Positions 15,878 through 24,673 of a stretch of 64,000 nucleotides of DNA are shown piece after piece. The notes beneath the pieces are model-generated. The model had not been told where the DNA came from, searched no databases, and saw only the letters and a program-made list of their open reading frames with translations. The stretch lies in assembly GCA_964585545.1 (NCBI GenBank), contig CAZPDT010000006.1:62001-126000 (forward strand). The letters are read 5' to 3'. The DNA comes from Brumimicrobium sp964585545 (lineage in GTDB: Bacteria; Bacteroidota; Bacteroidia; Flavobacteriales_D; Crocinitomicaceae). The translations under genes were made by a program, and so were the position numbers. Within the stretch, counting starts at the first letter, position 1. Each line of letters starts with the position of its first letter.

Positions 15878-16306
15878 GTAAATATTTTAATACACTTTAG
15901 CATTAAATTTAATTGTTTTCTATTGAATAGGGCGATTTAAAACAAAAATTCCACAAAATATTATGACTTTCTTTATCAAACCTCTAAAAACAAATACATA
16001 AATCACTTGTATTCAATATAATACATTACAATTGGAGATTTATTAAATTCAATAAAATTCAACCCAAATAAAGAGCAATAATGAATTTTTGAACTACTTT
16101 TAGGTTCGCATACATTTTTTTCTTCTCGTCAATTGGTATTGCGAATTGGAAATACACAAATCTACATTCTTAATTATAAAATCTACAATCCTCCCCTTCC
16201 TATAAAAAATCATAAATTTATTATGCATACATTATAAAATATTATGAAATCCAGAATCTTTTTATATTTTTGTGAGAAACAGAAAAATTTACAAAAACAC
16301 AATAAA
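15878..16306. other. Intergenic region, divergent promoters only
   Basis: 429 nt of very AT-rich sequence between the sigma gene and etfB. It has no credible coding frame, tRNA or repeat. The etfB -7 box lies at its right end; the sigma gene promoter should lie in the left part but has no consensus match that I can see. Confidence 0.5.
16265..16272 (+). promoter_or_regulatory. -7 box of etfBA
   Basis: TATTTTTG, matching TANNTTTG, 34 nt before the chosen etfB ATG at 16307. Its position argues against the longer open frame beginning at 16244, which would start upstream of the promoter. Confidence 0.5.
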
Positions 16307-17047
16307 ATGAAGATACTTGTTGGTATAAGTAAAGCTCCTGATACAACCACAAAAATTTCGTTTACTGAAGGTGACACGAAGTTTGATGAAAATGGAGTGA
16401 AATACATTGTAAACCCCTATGACGAGTGGTATGCGTTAGTTAGAGGAATTGAATTAAAAGAAGAGCACGGAGGCAGTGTAACTGTTGTTACAGTTGGCAC
16501 ATCTGCAGATGATGCGATAATACGAAAAGCATTAGCAATAGGTGCTGACGATGCTGTACGTATCGACACCGAGGCAGATGATGCTGCGCAAGTAGCCACA
16601 GAGATTGCTAACTTTGCCAAAGGAGAGGAATATGATCTTATATTACTAGGAAAAGAAACCATTGATTACAACGGTTCTCAGGTTGGAGGTATGTTGGCAG
16701 AGTCACTTGACTTGCCTTTTGTTTCATTGGCAGAATGTCTTAAAGTAAATGGCAATACAGCCACTTTGGATAAAGAAATTATCGGTGGTGTACAAACCAT
16801 AGAAGTTGATTTGCCTATAGTAGCAAGTTGTGCTAAAGGAATGGCTGAACAACGTATTCCAAACATGCGAGGGATAATGGCAGCACGGAAAAAGCCACTA
16901 AAAGTAGTTGATGCATCAAATGCATCAAAACTAACCTCCTTCGAGAAATTCTCTTTGCCTGCTCCTAAAGCGGAAGTAAAGTTAATTGATCCCAATAACA
17001 TGGATGAATTGGTAGAATTGCTGCACAACGAAGCGAAAGTAATATAA
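16307..17047 (+). CDS. etfB: Electron transfer flavoprotein beta subunit
   Basis: A 246-residue EtfB. It starts MKILVGISKAPDTTTKI and has the family signature VDLPIVASCAKGMAEQRIPNM in the last third, with the AMP-site segments VTVGTSADDAIIRKALAIGADDA and LLGKETIDYNGSQVGGML in the middle. It forms the FAD/AMP-binding heterodimer with EtfA and carries electrons from acyl-CoA dehydrogenases to the respiratory chain. The ATG at 16307 is preferred over 16244 because of the promoter position and normal family length. etfA follows after 23 nt. Confidence 0.93.
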   Translation: MKILVGISKAPDTTTKISFTEGDTKFDENGVKYIVNPYDEWYALVRGIELKEEHGGSVTVVTVGTSADDAIIRKALAIGADDAVRIDTEADDAAQVATEIANFAKGEEYDLILLGKETIDYNGSQVGGMLAESLDLPFVSLAECLKVNGNTATLDKEIIGGVQTIEVDLPIVASCAKGMAEQRIPNMRGIMAARKKPLKVVDASNASKLTSFEKFSLPAPKAEVKLIDPNNMDELVELLHNEAKVI

Positions 17048-17070
17048 TCACATTATTAAAAAATTGAATT

Positions 17071-18012
17071 ATGTCAGTATTAGTATATATAGATAGTAGC
17101 GGTGAAAAAATTGCAAAAAATGCCTTTGAAGCAGTTACTTACGGAAAAAAATTAGGAGATGTTACAGTAGTAACTAATGGTAAAGCCGAAGAATCAAAGT
17201 TAGCCTCGCTTGGCAACTATGGAGCCAGTAAAATATTGGTCGATCGATCTTTTGAGGGCATTGATGACCAACAGGTTGCACGCATGGTCGCTACGGCGGC
17301 GGATAAAGTTGGAGCAGAGACTATTGTTTTCTCTAATGATTTAATTGGTAAAGCAGTTGCTCCAAGGGTTTCGATAAAATTAAATGCAGGTCTTGTTGCT
17401 GGTGCTACGAATGTACCAAACGATAATGGAACAATACCTGTAAATGTATTCTCGGGCAAAGCATTTGGAGATGTAAAGGTCAACACCGATAAAAAAGTAA
17501 TTTCCTTAATGCCCAACTCTATTCAGCCTGAAGAATCAGGTGGCGAAGCAGATGTAGAAGAGTTTGATGGCAATGCTGGTGAAAGTCTTATTACAGTGAA
17601 AAATACAAAAATGCCAGAGGGAGATATTCCATTGCCCGAAGCTGAACTGGTTGTTTCTGGTGGACGTGGATTAAAAGGCCCTGAAAACTGGGGAATGGTT
17701 GAAGAATTGGCAAAAGAATTAGGTGCTGCAACAGCATGTTCTCGTCCTGTAGCAGATTCAGGCTGGAGACCTCACCACGAACACGTTGGTCAAACAGGGG
17801 TTGCTATTCGACCAAATTTGTATATTGCTATTGGAATTTCAGGAGCAATCCAACATCTTGCTGGTGTTAATGGTTCAAAAACGATTGTGGTTATTAACAA
17901 CGATGATGAAGCTCCATTTTTTAAAGCTGCGGATTACGGAGTTGTAGGAGATGCTTTTGAAGTCGTTCCAAAATTGGTAGAAGCCGTAAAAAAATTCAAC
18001 GCTTCTAAGTAA
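17071..18012 (+). CDS. etfA: Electron transfer flavoprotein alpha subunit
   Basis: A 313-residue EtfA, second gene of the etfBA pair. The C-terminal FAD-binding half is clear: SGGRGLKGPENWGMVEELA, then ATACSRPVADSGWRPHHEHVGQTG and IAIGISGAIQHLAG, closing with NNDDEAPFFKAADYGVVGDAFEVVP. Together with EtfB it accepts electrons from flavin dehydrogenases. A strong terminator follows 38 nt after the stop, so etfBA is a two-gene unit. Confidence 0.94.
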   Translation: MSVLVYIDSSGEKIAKNAFEAVTYGKKLGDVTVVTNGKAEESKLASLGNYGASKILVDRSFEGIDDQQVARMVATAADKVGAETIVFSNDLIGKAVAPRVSIKLNAGLVAGATNVPNDNGTIPVNVFSGKAFGDVKVNTDKKVISLMPNSIQPEESGGEADVEEFDGNAGESLITVKNTKMPEGDIPLPEAELVVSGGRGLKGPENWGMVEELAKELGAATACSRPVADSGWRPHHEHVGQTGVAIRPNLYIAIGISGAIQHLAGVNGSKTIVVINNDDEAPFFKAADYGVVGDAFEVVPKLVEAVKKFNASK

Positions 18013-18050
18013 TCATTCAATAATTAATGTTACTTTTACATTACATACAG

Positions 18051-18083
18051 ATTAGGGAGGCAAAAGCTTCCCTAATTTGTTAT
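18051..18083 (+). terminator. Terminator after etfA
   Basis: ATTAGGGAGGC-AAAA-GCTTCCCTAAT hairpin with one G-T wobble, followed by TTGTTAT. It closes the etfBA unit. Confidence 0.8.
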
Positions 18084-18116
18084 CTTAATTTATAATACGA
18101 TGAACTTTCGCCTCTT

Positions 18117-18719
18117 ATGGAAAAGGTAAAATTGGAAATCATAGGATTATCCTACAGTCAAACCCAGTCAGGAGCTTATGCTTTGGTGCTTTCCGAAGTG
18201 AACGGCCCTCGTCGTCTTCCTATTATTATTGGTGGTTTTGAAGCACAGGCTATTGCCATAGAATTAGAGAATATGGTACCTACCCGACCTTTAACGCACG
18301 ACTTATTTAAGAACTTTGCCACGGCTTTTGATATAAGCATCAAAGAGGTTATTATTTATAATCTTGAAGAAGGAATTTTCCATTCAAAACTAATTTGCAT
18401 TAGAGATGGAAAAGAGATTGAAGTAGATGCGCGCACCTCTGACGCCATTGCTCTTGCTGTTCGATTTAAATGCAATGTTTATACTTACGAATCTATTTTG
18501 GGTACAGCAGGTGTTCGATTAGACCAAGAAGAGGGGTCAGAAATAATTTCTGAAGAAGTAGAAGAAGAGCAACCTAAAAATATCGAACAAAAAAAGAAGA
18601 ATAAATTATCTGAATTAACAGTGAAGCAATTAGAAAAGCAATTAGAAAGTGCTGTAGAGGAAGAAAACTATGAGCTCGCTTCTAAAATTAGAGACGAGAT
18701 TAATAAACGAACTTCCTAA
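18117..18719 (+). CDS. Bifunctional nuclease (DUF151) domain protein with UvrB/C-like motif
   Basis: A 200-residue cytosolic protein. Residues 1-130 form the DUF151/bifunctional nuclease fold, with ALVLSEVNGPRRLPIIIGGFEAQAIAIELE and the conserved RPLTHDLF and DARTSDAIALAVRFKC segments. After an acidic linker, the last 40 residues (LEKQLESAVEEENYELASKIRD) form a UVR motif of the type seen in UvrB, UvrC and ClpC. This two-part layout is common in Bacteroidota. Plant members have RNase/DNase activity; the bacterial role is not settled. Monocistronic, just after the etfBA terminator. Confidence 0.87.
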   Translation: MEKVKLEIIGLSYSQTQSGAYALVLSEVNGPRRLPIIIGGFEAQAIAIELENMVPTRPLTHDLFKNFATAFDISIKEVIIYNLEEGIFHSKLICIRDGKEIEVDARTSDAIALAVRFKCNVYTYESILGTAGVRLDQEEGSEIISEEVEEEQPKNIEQKKKNKLSELTVKQLEKQLESAVEEENYELASKIRDEINKRTS

Positions 18720-18779
18720 TTTCCTTTTTTAATTTGAATCTTTTGAGGTGTCTTTTTCATAATTTAATCCATTCTAAAG

Positions 18780-19607
18780 ATGAAAATAAAAGGAGAATTA
18801 AGGAAAATGCCTGTTGTTTTAAATACTGAAAACCAGGTTGAGTATACATTACGTTTATACGACACTAACCATCGCAACGAACAAACATTCTTGCTCAATC
18901 AATTTATGGGAAAAGAGCTTATCTTCTATTACAACGGTGTTATTCTTTGCAAGAAATGTGGCAACCAGACAAAAACTTCTTTCAACCAAGGGTTTTGTTA
19001 TTCATGTTTTAAAAATGCTCCGGAAGCTGCAGAATGTATTATTCGACCAGAGCTTTGTCGGGCACATCTCGGTGAAGGCAGAGATGTTGAATGGGAAGAG
19101 AAGAACCACAACCAACCACATATTGTTTATTTGGCTGCAACGAATGTTGTAAAAGTCGGAGTAACACGTGCAAGTCAGGTGCCTACCCGTTGGATTGACC
19201 AAGGTGCAAGTGCTGCTATAAAATTGGCTGAAACACCAAACCGCTACTTGGCAGGAGTCATCGAAGTCGCCCTTAAATCAGAGTTTACAGACAAGACCAA
19301 TTGGCGCAAGATGCTCAAGAATGAAATTGATGAAACCATTGATTTAGAAGAAACCAAATGGGAACTTGAGGAACTTTTACCCGATGATATTGCACAGTAT
19401 ATCACTGAAGAAGACGAACTGACCCTAATCAACTATCCCGTATTTGAGTTTCCCACAAAGGTAAAAAGTATCAATATGGAGAAGCAACCTCTTGTTACTG
19501 GAAAGCTTCTCGGTATTAAAGGGCAATATCTCATTTTTGATAAGAACAGAGTCATGAATATCCGAAGACATACTGGTTTTCAAGTGGAAATTGATGTGAA
19601 GGATTAA
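18780..19607 (+). CDS. DUF2797 zinc-ribbon protein
   Basis: A 275-residue cytosolic protein of the DUF2797 family. A treble-clef-like cysteine set sits near residues 58-77 (CKKCGNQTKTSFNQGFCYSC), giving four Cys for one zinc. The middle part has LAATNVVKVGVTRASQVPTRWIDQGA, which resembles the GIY-YIG-like core noted in this family, and an acidic C-terminal half. Molecular function is not established. Same strand as the DUF151 gene, 60 nt downstream; possible cotranscription. Confidence 0.8.
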   Translation: MKIKGELRKMPVVLNTENQVEYTLRLYDTNHRNEQTFLLNQFMGKELIFYYNGVILCKKCGNQTKTSFNQGFCYSCFKNAPEAAECIIRPELCRAHLGEGRDVEWEEKNHNQPHIVYLAATNVVKVGVTRASQVPTRWIDQGASAAIKLAETPNRYLAGVIEVALKSEFTDKTNWRKMLKNEIDETIDLEETKWELEELLPDDIAQYITEEDELTLINYPVFEFPTKVKSINMEKQPLVTGKLLGIKGQYLIFDKNRVMNIRRHTGFQVEIDVKD

Positions 19608-19698
19608 CCCGAACAATTTATACATTTTCTAAATTTAGATCTTTTCTATAAATATTTTATCAAATAATATTTACTTTAGAAATTTAAAGATTGAATCT

Positions 19699-19995
19699 AT
19701 GAAACAATTTCTTTGGTTATTAATTTTTTTTCATTCCTTTATCTCTGCACAACAACTGGCCCCGCTTACCGTAGAAAAAATTATGCGCGACCCACAATGG
19801 ATTGGCTCCTCTCCTTCTGATGTGTTTTGGAGCCCCAACAGTCAGCGAGTGTATTTTCAATGGAATCCCGATGTTGCTCCCGATGGTAAAACCTTGGCCT
19901 TTCTTCATTCTACCAGTAACCATCCAGAGGAATTGTATTTGCAAGCCAATACCACGAAAGCAAAAGAATTTTTAAATTATTTGAAGAAAATTTAA
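19699..19995 (+). pseudogene. Remnant of an S9 (DPP-IV-like) peptidase reduced by internal deletions
   Basis: The 98-codon frame begins with a signal peptide and QQLAPLTVEKIMRDPQWIGS, which looks like the mature start of a secreted S9 prolyl oligopeptidase, followed by a beta-propeller strand (DVFWSPNSQRVYFQWNPD). It then jumps to VAPDGKTLAFLHSTSNHPEE, a later propeller blade, and ends with KAKEFLNYLKKI, like the extreme C-terminus of the family. Intact S9 enzymes are several hundred residues long with a catalytic Ser-Asp-His that is absent here. The simplest reading is two in-frame internal deletions. It could still be translated as a short secreted peptide. Confidence 0.6.
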
Positions 19996-20112
19996 AGTAA
20001 AGAAAGCATTTCAATAACGGAATCTTCAATCCGAACGCTTAACCTGCATGGCAAGTTCACTGCATAGTGTTTTATATCCCAAAAAATAAACAATTCCAAA
20101 AGGATATTTTCT

Positions 20113-20120
20113 TATCTTTC
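20113..20120 (+). promoter_or_regulatory. -7 box upstream of the acid phosphatase lipoprotein
   Basis: TATCTTTC followed by G, one mismatch from TANNTTTG, 31 nt before the ATG at 20152. Confidence 0.35.
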
Positions 20121-20151
20121 GGTGCTCAAAAAAACACAATAAATTTTATAT

Positions 20152-20997
20152 ATGAAAACCCGAATTCTATCACTGATAATTCTTGCTTCGATCCTTTTAT
20201 TTACGAGTTGCAATCAAGCCAGCAATACAAGTAAAAACCAACAAGAAGTAACTTCTTCACAAAAAGAAGAGGCAAAAGATGAGTATGACATTCTTATGCA
20301 AGCCGTTCTGTGGCAGCAAACCTCCAGTGAATACCGCGCACTTTGCTACCAAGCATTTAATATTGCACGGCTTCGCCTCGATGAGTTTTTAGCAGAAGAA
20401 AAAGGAAATAATACAAAATTTGCAATTGTTACCGATGTAGATGAAACCGTCCTCGACAATAGTCCATTTGAGGGAAAACTTATTGAAAATGGGGAACCAT
20501 ATACAGAAGAAGAATGGGCCAATTGGGTAAATCTTGGAGAAGCAAAAGCAGTGCCTGGTGCTACTGAATTTTTAAACTATGCATTCAAAAAGAATGTTGA
20601 AGTATTCTATATTTCAAATCGAAAAGACAATGCTGTAGGTGTAACATTAACCAACATGAAGAATGTCAATTTCCCTTATGCTGATAGTGCCCATGTATTG
20701 TTTAAAACGGATGACAGTGCAAAGAAAGACCGCTTTGATAAGGTAGCGGAAGATTACACGATTCTTCTATTTATAGGGGATAATCTAGGCGACTTTTCTT
20801 CTGATTTTCGGGTTCCATCAATTGAAAAAAGATATCTTTTAACAGACAGTCTAAGAAATCGTTTTGGAAGTCGCTATATTGTACTGCCCAACCCAATGTA
20901 TGGTGATTGGGAAACAAAGGGAGTTCTCAAAGGAAAAAGTGACTGGTCTTCTGAACAGATTGACTCAATTAGAAGGTCTATTTTAAAAAGTTACTGA
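20152..20997 (+). CDS. 5'-nucleotidase, lipoprotein e(P4) family (HAD acid phosphatase)
   Basis: A 281-residue lipoprotein: signal peptide with lipobox LLFTSC (Cys about 20), then a class B/C acid phosphatase HAD domain. The nucleophile motif is VTDVDETVLDNSPF (about 97-110), with DxDET typical of the e(P4)/DDDD superfamily; the last acidic motif is LLFIGDNLGDFSSDF. In Haemophilus, e(P4) dephosphorylates nucleoside monophosphates, including NMN, so cells can import the nucleoside. Here it should act on the outer-membrane or periplasmic side. Monocistronic. Confidence 0.88.
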   Translation: MKTRILSLIILASILLFTSCNQASNTSKNQQEVTSSQKEEAKDEYDILMQAVLWQQTSSEYRALCYQAFNIARLRLDEFLAEEKGNNTKFAIVTDVDETVLDNSPFEGKLIENGEPYTEEEWANWVNLGEAKAVPGATEFLNYAFKKNVEVFYISNRKDNAVGVTLTNMKNVNFPYADSAHVLFKTDDSAKKDRFDKVAEDYTILLFIGDNLGDFSSDFRVPSIEKRYLLTDSLRNRFGSRYIVLPNPMYGDWETKGVLKGKSDWSSEQIDSIRRSILKSY

Positions 20998-21046
20998 TAC
21001 CAAATCTGTCAACTTACAAATACAAAAGACTTAGAAAGGTAAAAAA

Positions 21047-21143
21047 GTGGATGTATCAAAACTGTAGTTCTACTACGTTATCGACAAATTTCAAATTTCT
21101 CATTTTTAACGCTTTGTATTTCTATCACTTTTGACGCATCCAC
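21047..21143 (+). repeat. Dispersed hairpin-ended repeat, copy B
   Basis: Shortest copy with the clearest ends: GTGGATGTATCAAAACTGTAG at the left and CTATCACTTTTGACGCATCCAC at the right, whose reverse complement GTGGATGCGTCAAAAGTGATAG matches the left end with few differences. The AATTGATTATATAA after the right end is also shared with copy C. It lies between convergent genes. Confidence 0.7.
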
Positions 21144-21231
21144 AATTGATTATATAAGTTTGCCTATTGAGAGGACTCCAATAGACTTGATTGCAAACTA
21201 CCTCGGGCAATTCACTTTCCGATTTTTCAAT

Positions 21232-22074
21232 TTATTTTGAATTTTGAAGGTCTTTATAATGCTGCTCGTATTCGTCAGCATAAGCGCTTCCTTTGGCTTT
21301 TTTAGCCGCTGTTTCCGCTTCTTTTAAAGCCATATCATGCTTCCCTTGCTTTTGATATGCCTGGGCAAGATACCAGTGTAGATAAAAAGCCTTTGGATTT
21401 TCTTTAATTGCTATTTGGTAATACTTAACGGCTTCATCCAACTTCTGATTGGTTCGTAAATAATAACCTGCTGCTGTAGAATAAGGAGGCTTCTTGCCTT
21501 TTAGTTCCTTTTCTAAGTATGCCAAAATTCTTTCGTTATTATCAGTCTTAACTTCAAAACTAACAGACGTGTTTTCCCATTTCAAGACAATACTGCAACT
21601 TGTCATTTTAAGGTTGTCTACACTTATTAAGAAGGATTCTTGTGTTTCTTTTATTGGCCTTACAGGTACTTTAAATCGCACCACATCGTTTTTATCTGAG
21701 AATCCACTTGCTCCCCAATTTCCAACTTCTGTGTTAATTATGATTGTCCATTCCTCTTTTCCAGGAATAGTATAAAGAGAATATGCCCCTTTTTTAACCT
21801 CCTTACCATTAATGGTAACATCTTCCCCGAACGTAATCTTAGTTGAACTATTGGCTCCTGTTCTCCATAACTTCCCAAAAGGAACGAGGTGACCAAAAAT
21901 AGTTCGTCCTTTCATAGAAGGTCGACTGTAATCGAGTTGGATAAAAGAAGTTGAAAACTCTTGATTTACAGATGTTGTAGGACTCGGTTTAGGCATGTGA
22001 AAATCTTGAGCGCTTGCACTGAATGATAGGCCTGCAATGAGCATCCCTGAAAATAAAAATCGTTTGATATTCAT
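21232..22074 (-). CDS. Secreted DUF2911 protein with TPR tail
   Basis: A 280-residue exported protein. The signal peptide ends near SFSASAQ (residue 22). Residues 25-180 match DUF2911, with QLDYSRPSMKGRTIFG, LVPFGKLWRTGANSSTKI and KKGAYSLYTIPGKEEWTII. The C-terminal part (about 200-270) is a tetratricopeptide pair (LDEAVKYYQIAIKENPKAFY and WYLAQAYQKQGKHDMALKEA). The family is widespread in Bacteroidota; its function is unknown. The protein is probably periplasmic. No operon partner. Confidence 0.85.
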   Translation of the reverse strand: MNIKRFLFSGMLIAGLSFSASAQDFHMPKPSPTTSVNQEFSTSFIQLDYSRPSMKGRTIFGHLVPFGKLWRTGANSSTKITFGEDVTINGKEVKKGAYSLYTIPGKEEWTIIINTEVGNWGASGFSDKNDVVRFKVPVRPIKETQESFLISVDNLKMTSCSIVLKWENTSVSFEVKTDNNERILAYLEKELKGKKPPYSTAAGYYLRTNQKLDEAVKYYQIAIKENPKAFYLHWYLAQAYQKQGKHDMALKEAETAAKKAKGSAYADEYEQHYKDLQNSK

Positions 22075-22223
22075 AATTATTGTTTAAAATTAGGTTGCAA
22101 GTTACCAATTTTTAGGATAGTAGAGGTTAAAAAATTGTTAAGCTCAATAATATTTTCTGTGCTGTTGAATAATCCGAACTATTCCATCCATTGAAATAAT
22201 GACACTTTTGTCTTAGTTTTGGG

Positions 22224-22931
22224 TTAAATATTATTGTAATGGTACGGTTGAGTAAGTCTTCTGTATTGTTGGGTATATTCCCCATTTTCAGTTCTTATTA
22301 CCAATGATTTCAAGAAGCCCTCCTTCTTCATTTTCGTAGTAAAAATCAACACATCACGTACATGTTTATTGGGCTTCCCATAAATAGGAATGCGATAGAA
22401 AGGCAAACGCAATTGTTCTCGAATAGCAAAAAGTGCATCTGTTCTCTCTTTTGGAAGAATAAGCCATAAATCTCCATCCTCATTTAGCAATTGAGTGGCA
22501 TGATGAATAATTTGAACAATTGTCATACTGTTCTCATGTCGTGCAACATTTCTCTGCTGCAACTTTGACGGCATTTTTGAATTATAATAAGGAGGATTAG
22601 AAACAATGAGGTCAAATTTATGTGTGGGTTTATAATCCATAAAATCAATGTGTTGTAAAGAAAAAGAGTTAGCAAATGGGGCGTTTTGACAATTCATTTC
22701 AGCCAAAGAAATGGCCTTTTCATCAATATCTATAGCTATAATATCCGCTTCTGAAAACTTTTGCGCCAACATTAAAGCGATGACCCCACAGCCTGTTCCG
22801 ACATCTAAAATTGATTTTGGTGAATGTCCATCGATCAATGCGCCAAGAACCATTGCATCTGTACCTACTTTGTGAAGTTCATCTGATTGAGTAATCGTAA
22901 ATTTTTTAAACTTAAAAACCGATTTCGACAT
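22224..22931 (-). CDS. trmN6: tRNA1(Val) (adenine(37)-N6)-methyltransferase TrmN6-like
   Basis: A 235-residue SAM-dependent methyltransferase with motif I VGTGCGVIALMLAQ (about 43-56) and the amino-methylating motif IVSNPPYYNSKMP (about 110-122). The N-terminal FKFKKFTITQSDELHKVGTDAMVLGAL matches YfiC/TrmN6, which methylates A37 of tRNA-Val. It is third in an apparent rpsP-rimM-trmN6 unit, starting 10 nt after rimM, consistent with a translation-related role. Other N6-adenine methyltransferases share these motifs, so the exact substrate is inferred. Confidence 0.85.
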   Translation of the reverse strand: MSKSVFKFKKFTITQSDELHKVGTDAMVLGALIDGHSPKSILDVGTGCGVIALMLAQKFSEADIIAIDIDEKAISLAEMNCQNAPFANSFSLQHIDFMDYKPTHKFDLIVSNPPYYNSKMPSKLQQRNVARHENSMTIVQIIHHATQLLNEDGDLWLILPKERTDALFAIREQLRLPFYRIPIYGKPNKHVRDVLIFTTKMKKEGFLKSLVIRTENGEYTQQYRRLTQPYHYNNI

Positions 22932-22941
22932 TATGGCTTAT

Positions 22942-23478
22942 CTATTCGTCCAAATACATTTCAATTAATCCTGGAATTACTTTAACGTGCATTTCCTTTT
23001 TTTCTCTATCAACATTTTGAACAAGATCATTGTTTAATGGCATGAGAACTTCCTTTTCCAATTGGGAATTGAACACTTGAAGTAATGGATTGGTTTTATA
23101 ATCAATAACTTGCAATACTTCCCCTACCTCACCATAGTTTTCATCAATTACTTTAAAACCAATAACTTCATGGTCATAAAAATTATTTCCTGAAAGTTGT
23201 GGCAGCAAATCAATTGGAAGGAAGAGTTCTTTATTCAAAAGTGCTTTGGCTTCATTTTCAGTGTCTACACCTTCAAACTTTACACGCGCAAAGCCTTTAT
23301 TGTTCAGCACAATAGAATCTACAAAGAAAGGTGTCAGAATTTCATTTAAATCAATAAAGACAGCGTCTAGGGACGCATAATCTTCAGGGGAAGTTACATC
23401 AAAAAAAAGCGAAACTTCACCTTTAAATCCGTGAAGTTTCGCTACATAACCTAAATTAAAGCAATCTGCTTTATTCAT
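22942..23478 (-). CDS. rimM: Ribosome maturation factor RimM
   Basis: A 178-residue RimM. It has the N-terminal domain with LGYVAKLHGFKGEVSLFF and the PRC-barrel-like second domain with YDHEVIGFKVIDENYGEVGEVLQVIDYKTNPLL, ending PLNNDLVQNVDREKKEMHVKVIPGLIEMY. It assists 16S rRNA 3' domain processing and binds S19. It lies 19 nt downstream of rpsP, the classic rpsP-rimM neighbourhood, and 10 nt before trmN6. Confidence 0.93.
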   Translation of the reverse strand: MNKADCFNLGYVAKLHGFKGEVSLFFDVTSPEDYASLDAVFIDLNEILTPFFVDSIVLNNKGFARVKFEGVDTENEAKALLNKELFLPIDLLPQLSGNNFYDHEVIGFKVIDENYGEVGEVLQVIDYKTNPLLQVFNSQLEKEVLMPLNNDLVQNVDREKKEMHVKVIPGLIEMYLDE

Positions 23479-23497
23479 ATCTTAAGGAATAAAACAA

Positions 23498-24337
23498 TTA
23501 TTTCTCTTCCTTTTTATCTTCTTTCTTTTCCTCTTTAGTAGGTTTTTCTTCTGCTTTAGGTGCTTCTTTCTTTTCCTCAGTCTTTGGCTCCTCTTTCTTC
23601 TCATCTGCTTTCACCTCTTCCTTCTTGTCTTCAGTTTTGGCTTTTTTAGCATCTTCCTCAACTGGATTTTTTTCAGGATCTGGAGCTGGCGCTGCTGTTT
23701 TTTCAGCTTTCACTTCAGCTTTAGGCTTTTCTTCCTCTTTAGGCTTTTCTTTTTTCTCCTCTGCTTTTGGTTCTGCTTTCTTTTCCTCCGCTTTAGGTTC
23801 TTCTTTCACAGCCTCCGCAGCTTCATCTTTAGCTTCCACTTCTGATACAGGGGCTACTTCTTCAGCAGGCTCCTCTGCAGGCGTATTTTTTGCTGCAATT
23901 TCTTTTGCTCTGGCTTCACTTTTCTCACGTTCTGCCTTCATTCGTTCTTGTTCTGCTTTAGAGACAGCTGTTTGATGGTCGTCAGATTTTTTCGCAATTT
24001 TAGTTTCTTTTTCTTTCAGCCATTTCTCGAATTTCTTCTCAACTTCTGCTTCAGTCAAAGCTCCTTTAGCAACACCTCTAAGTAAGTGATTTTTAAGCAA
24101 AACACCTTTATAAGACAAAATCGCACGGGCAGTATCTGACATTTCAGCACCATTTGAAACCCATTTTAAACTTGCATCAAAATCTATATCTATAGTGGCA
24201 GGATGTGTGTTCGGGTTATACGTTCCTAACTTCTCAATAAAACGTCCGTCACGTTTTTTACGTGAATCTGCTACTACTACATGGTAAAATGCATATCCTT
24301 TTTTACCGAATCTTTGTAATCTAATCTTTGTTGACAT
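23498..24337 (-). CDS. rpsP: 30S ribosomal protein S16 with a long charged tail
   Basis: The first 80 or so residues are canonical S16: STKIRLQRFGKKGYAFYHVV, VADSRKKRDGRFIEKLGTYNP, then the ILSYKGVLLKNHLLRGVAKG region. S16 is an assembly protein of the 30S body. The protein runs on to 279 residues. The extra 150 or so are a low-complexity Lys/Glu/Ala/Pro tail (KAEEKKEEPK-like units), much longer than the 80-residue norm and longer than the tails I know in Bacteroidota. The start is MSTKIRL at 24337, not the ATG at 24400, because the -7 box at 24398-24405 overlaps the latter. First gene of the rpsP-rimM-trmN6 unit. Confidence 0.92.
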   Translation of the reverse strand: MSTKIRLQRFGKKGYAFYHVVVADSRKKRDGRFIEKLGTYNPNTHPATIDIDFDASLKWVSNGAEMSDTARAILSYKGVLLKNHLLRGVAKGALTEAEVEKKFEKWLKEKETKIAKKSDDHQTAVSKAEQERMKAEREKSEARAKEIAAKNTPAEEPAEEVAPVSEVEAKDEAAEAVKEEPKAEEKKAEPKAEEKKEKPKEEEKPKAEVKAEKTAAPAPDPEKNPVEEDAKKAKTEDKKEEVKADEKKEEPKTEEKKEAPKAEEKPTKEEKKEDKKEEK

Positions 24338-24673
24338 ATAAACTGTTATTGGTTGGAGTACGAAACCCCCATTAATAATTTTATTTAAATAAGGCGACAA
24401 AGATAATGGTATAATTTGATATTAACAGCGAGAAATCTGATTTTTTTTAATCTACAGCTAATTTTAGAACAAATAACGGAAATAATGTTGGATATTTCGC
24501 GAAGACCCAAGCTACAGGTAAGCGGAGTAAAACCGCTTCGAGTCTAAGAAATATGATTAAAGAATATTTTAAAACTTGCCATTTGAATAACTTTAAAATT
24601 ATTACATCTAAGAATAAATAGAATTTCACTATCTTGCGTATTTGAAATGGGATATGTAATAAGTGAACATAAA
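24338..24673. other. Gap between rpsP and the restriction-modification cassette
   Basis: 336 nt without a gene. It carries the rpsP promoter on the minus strand and a short hairpin AAGCGG-AGTAAAA-CCGCTT (24520-24538). The 10-mer CGCTTCGAGT (24534-24543) recurs on the far side of the cassette at 27073-27082. A near-consensus TATCTTGCG lies at about 24632-24640 before the methyltransferase. Confidence 0.5.
24398..24405 (-). promoter_or_regulatory. -7 box of the rpsP-rimM-trmN6 operon
   Basis: TATCTTTG on the minus strand, an exact TANNTTTG match, 60 nt before the S16 ATG at 24337. Confidence 0.5.

Noticed and set aside
16244..16306. Longer N-terminus for EtfB starting at 16244
   Set aside because: The -7 box at 16265 lies inside this stretch and EtfB homologues begin at the MKILVG-type start.
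23625..23975. A Ser/Ala/Phe-rich plus-strand frame inside rpsP
   Set aside because: It is the antisense shadow of the Lys/Glu-rich repetitive tail of S16.
24338..24400. Longer N-terminus for S16 starting at 24400
   Set aside because: The promoter -7 box overlaps that ATG and S16 proteins begin at the MSTKIRL-type start.
24520..24548. Possible tRNA fragment (TTCGAGTC after a GCGG stem) before the methyltransferase
   Set aside because: The sequence after TTCGAGT does not pair with the stem before it and no acceptor or anticodon arms are present.
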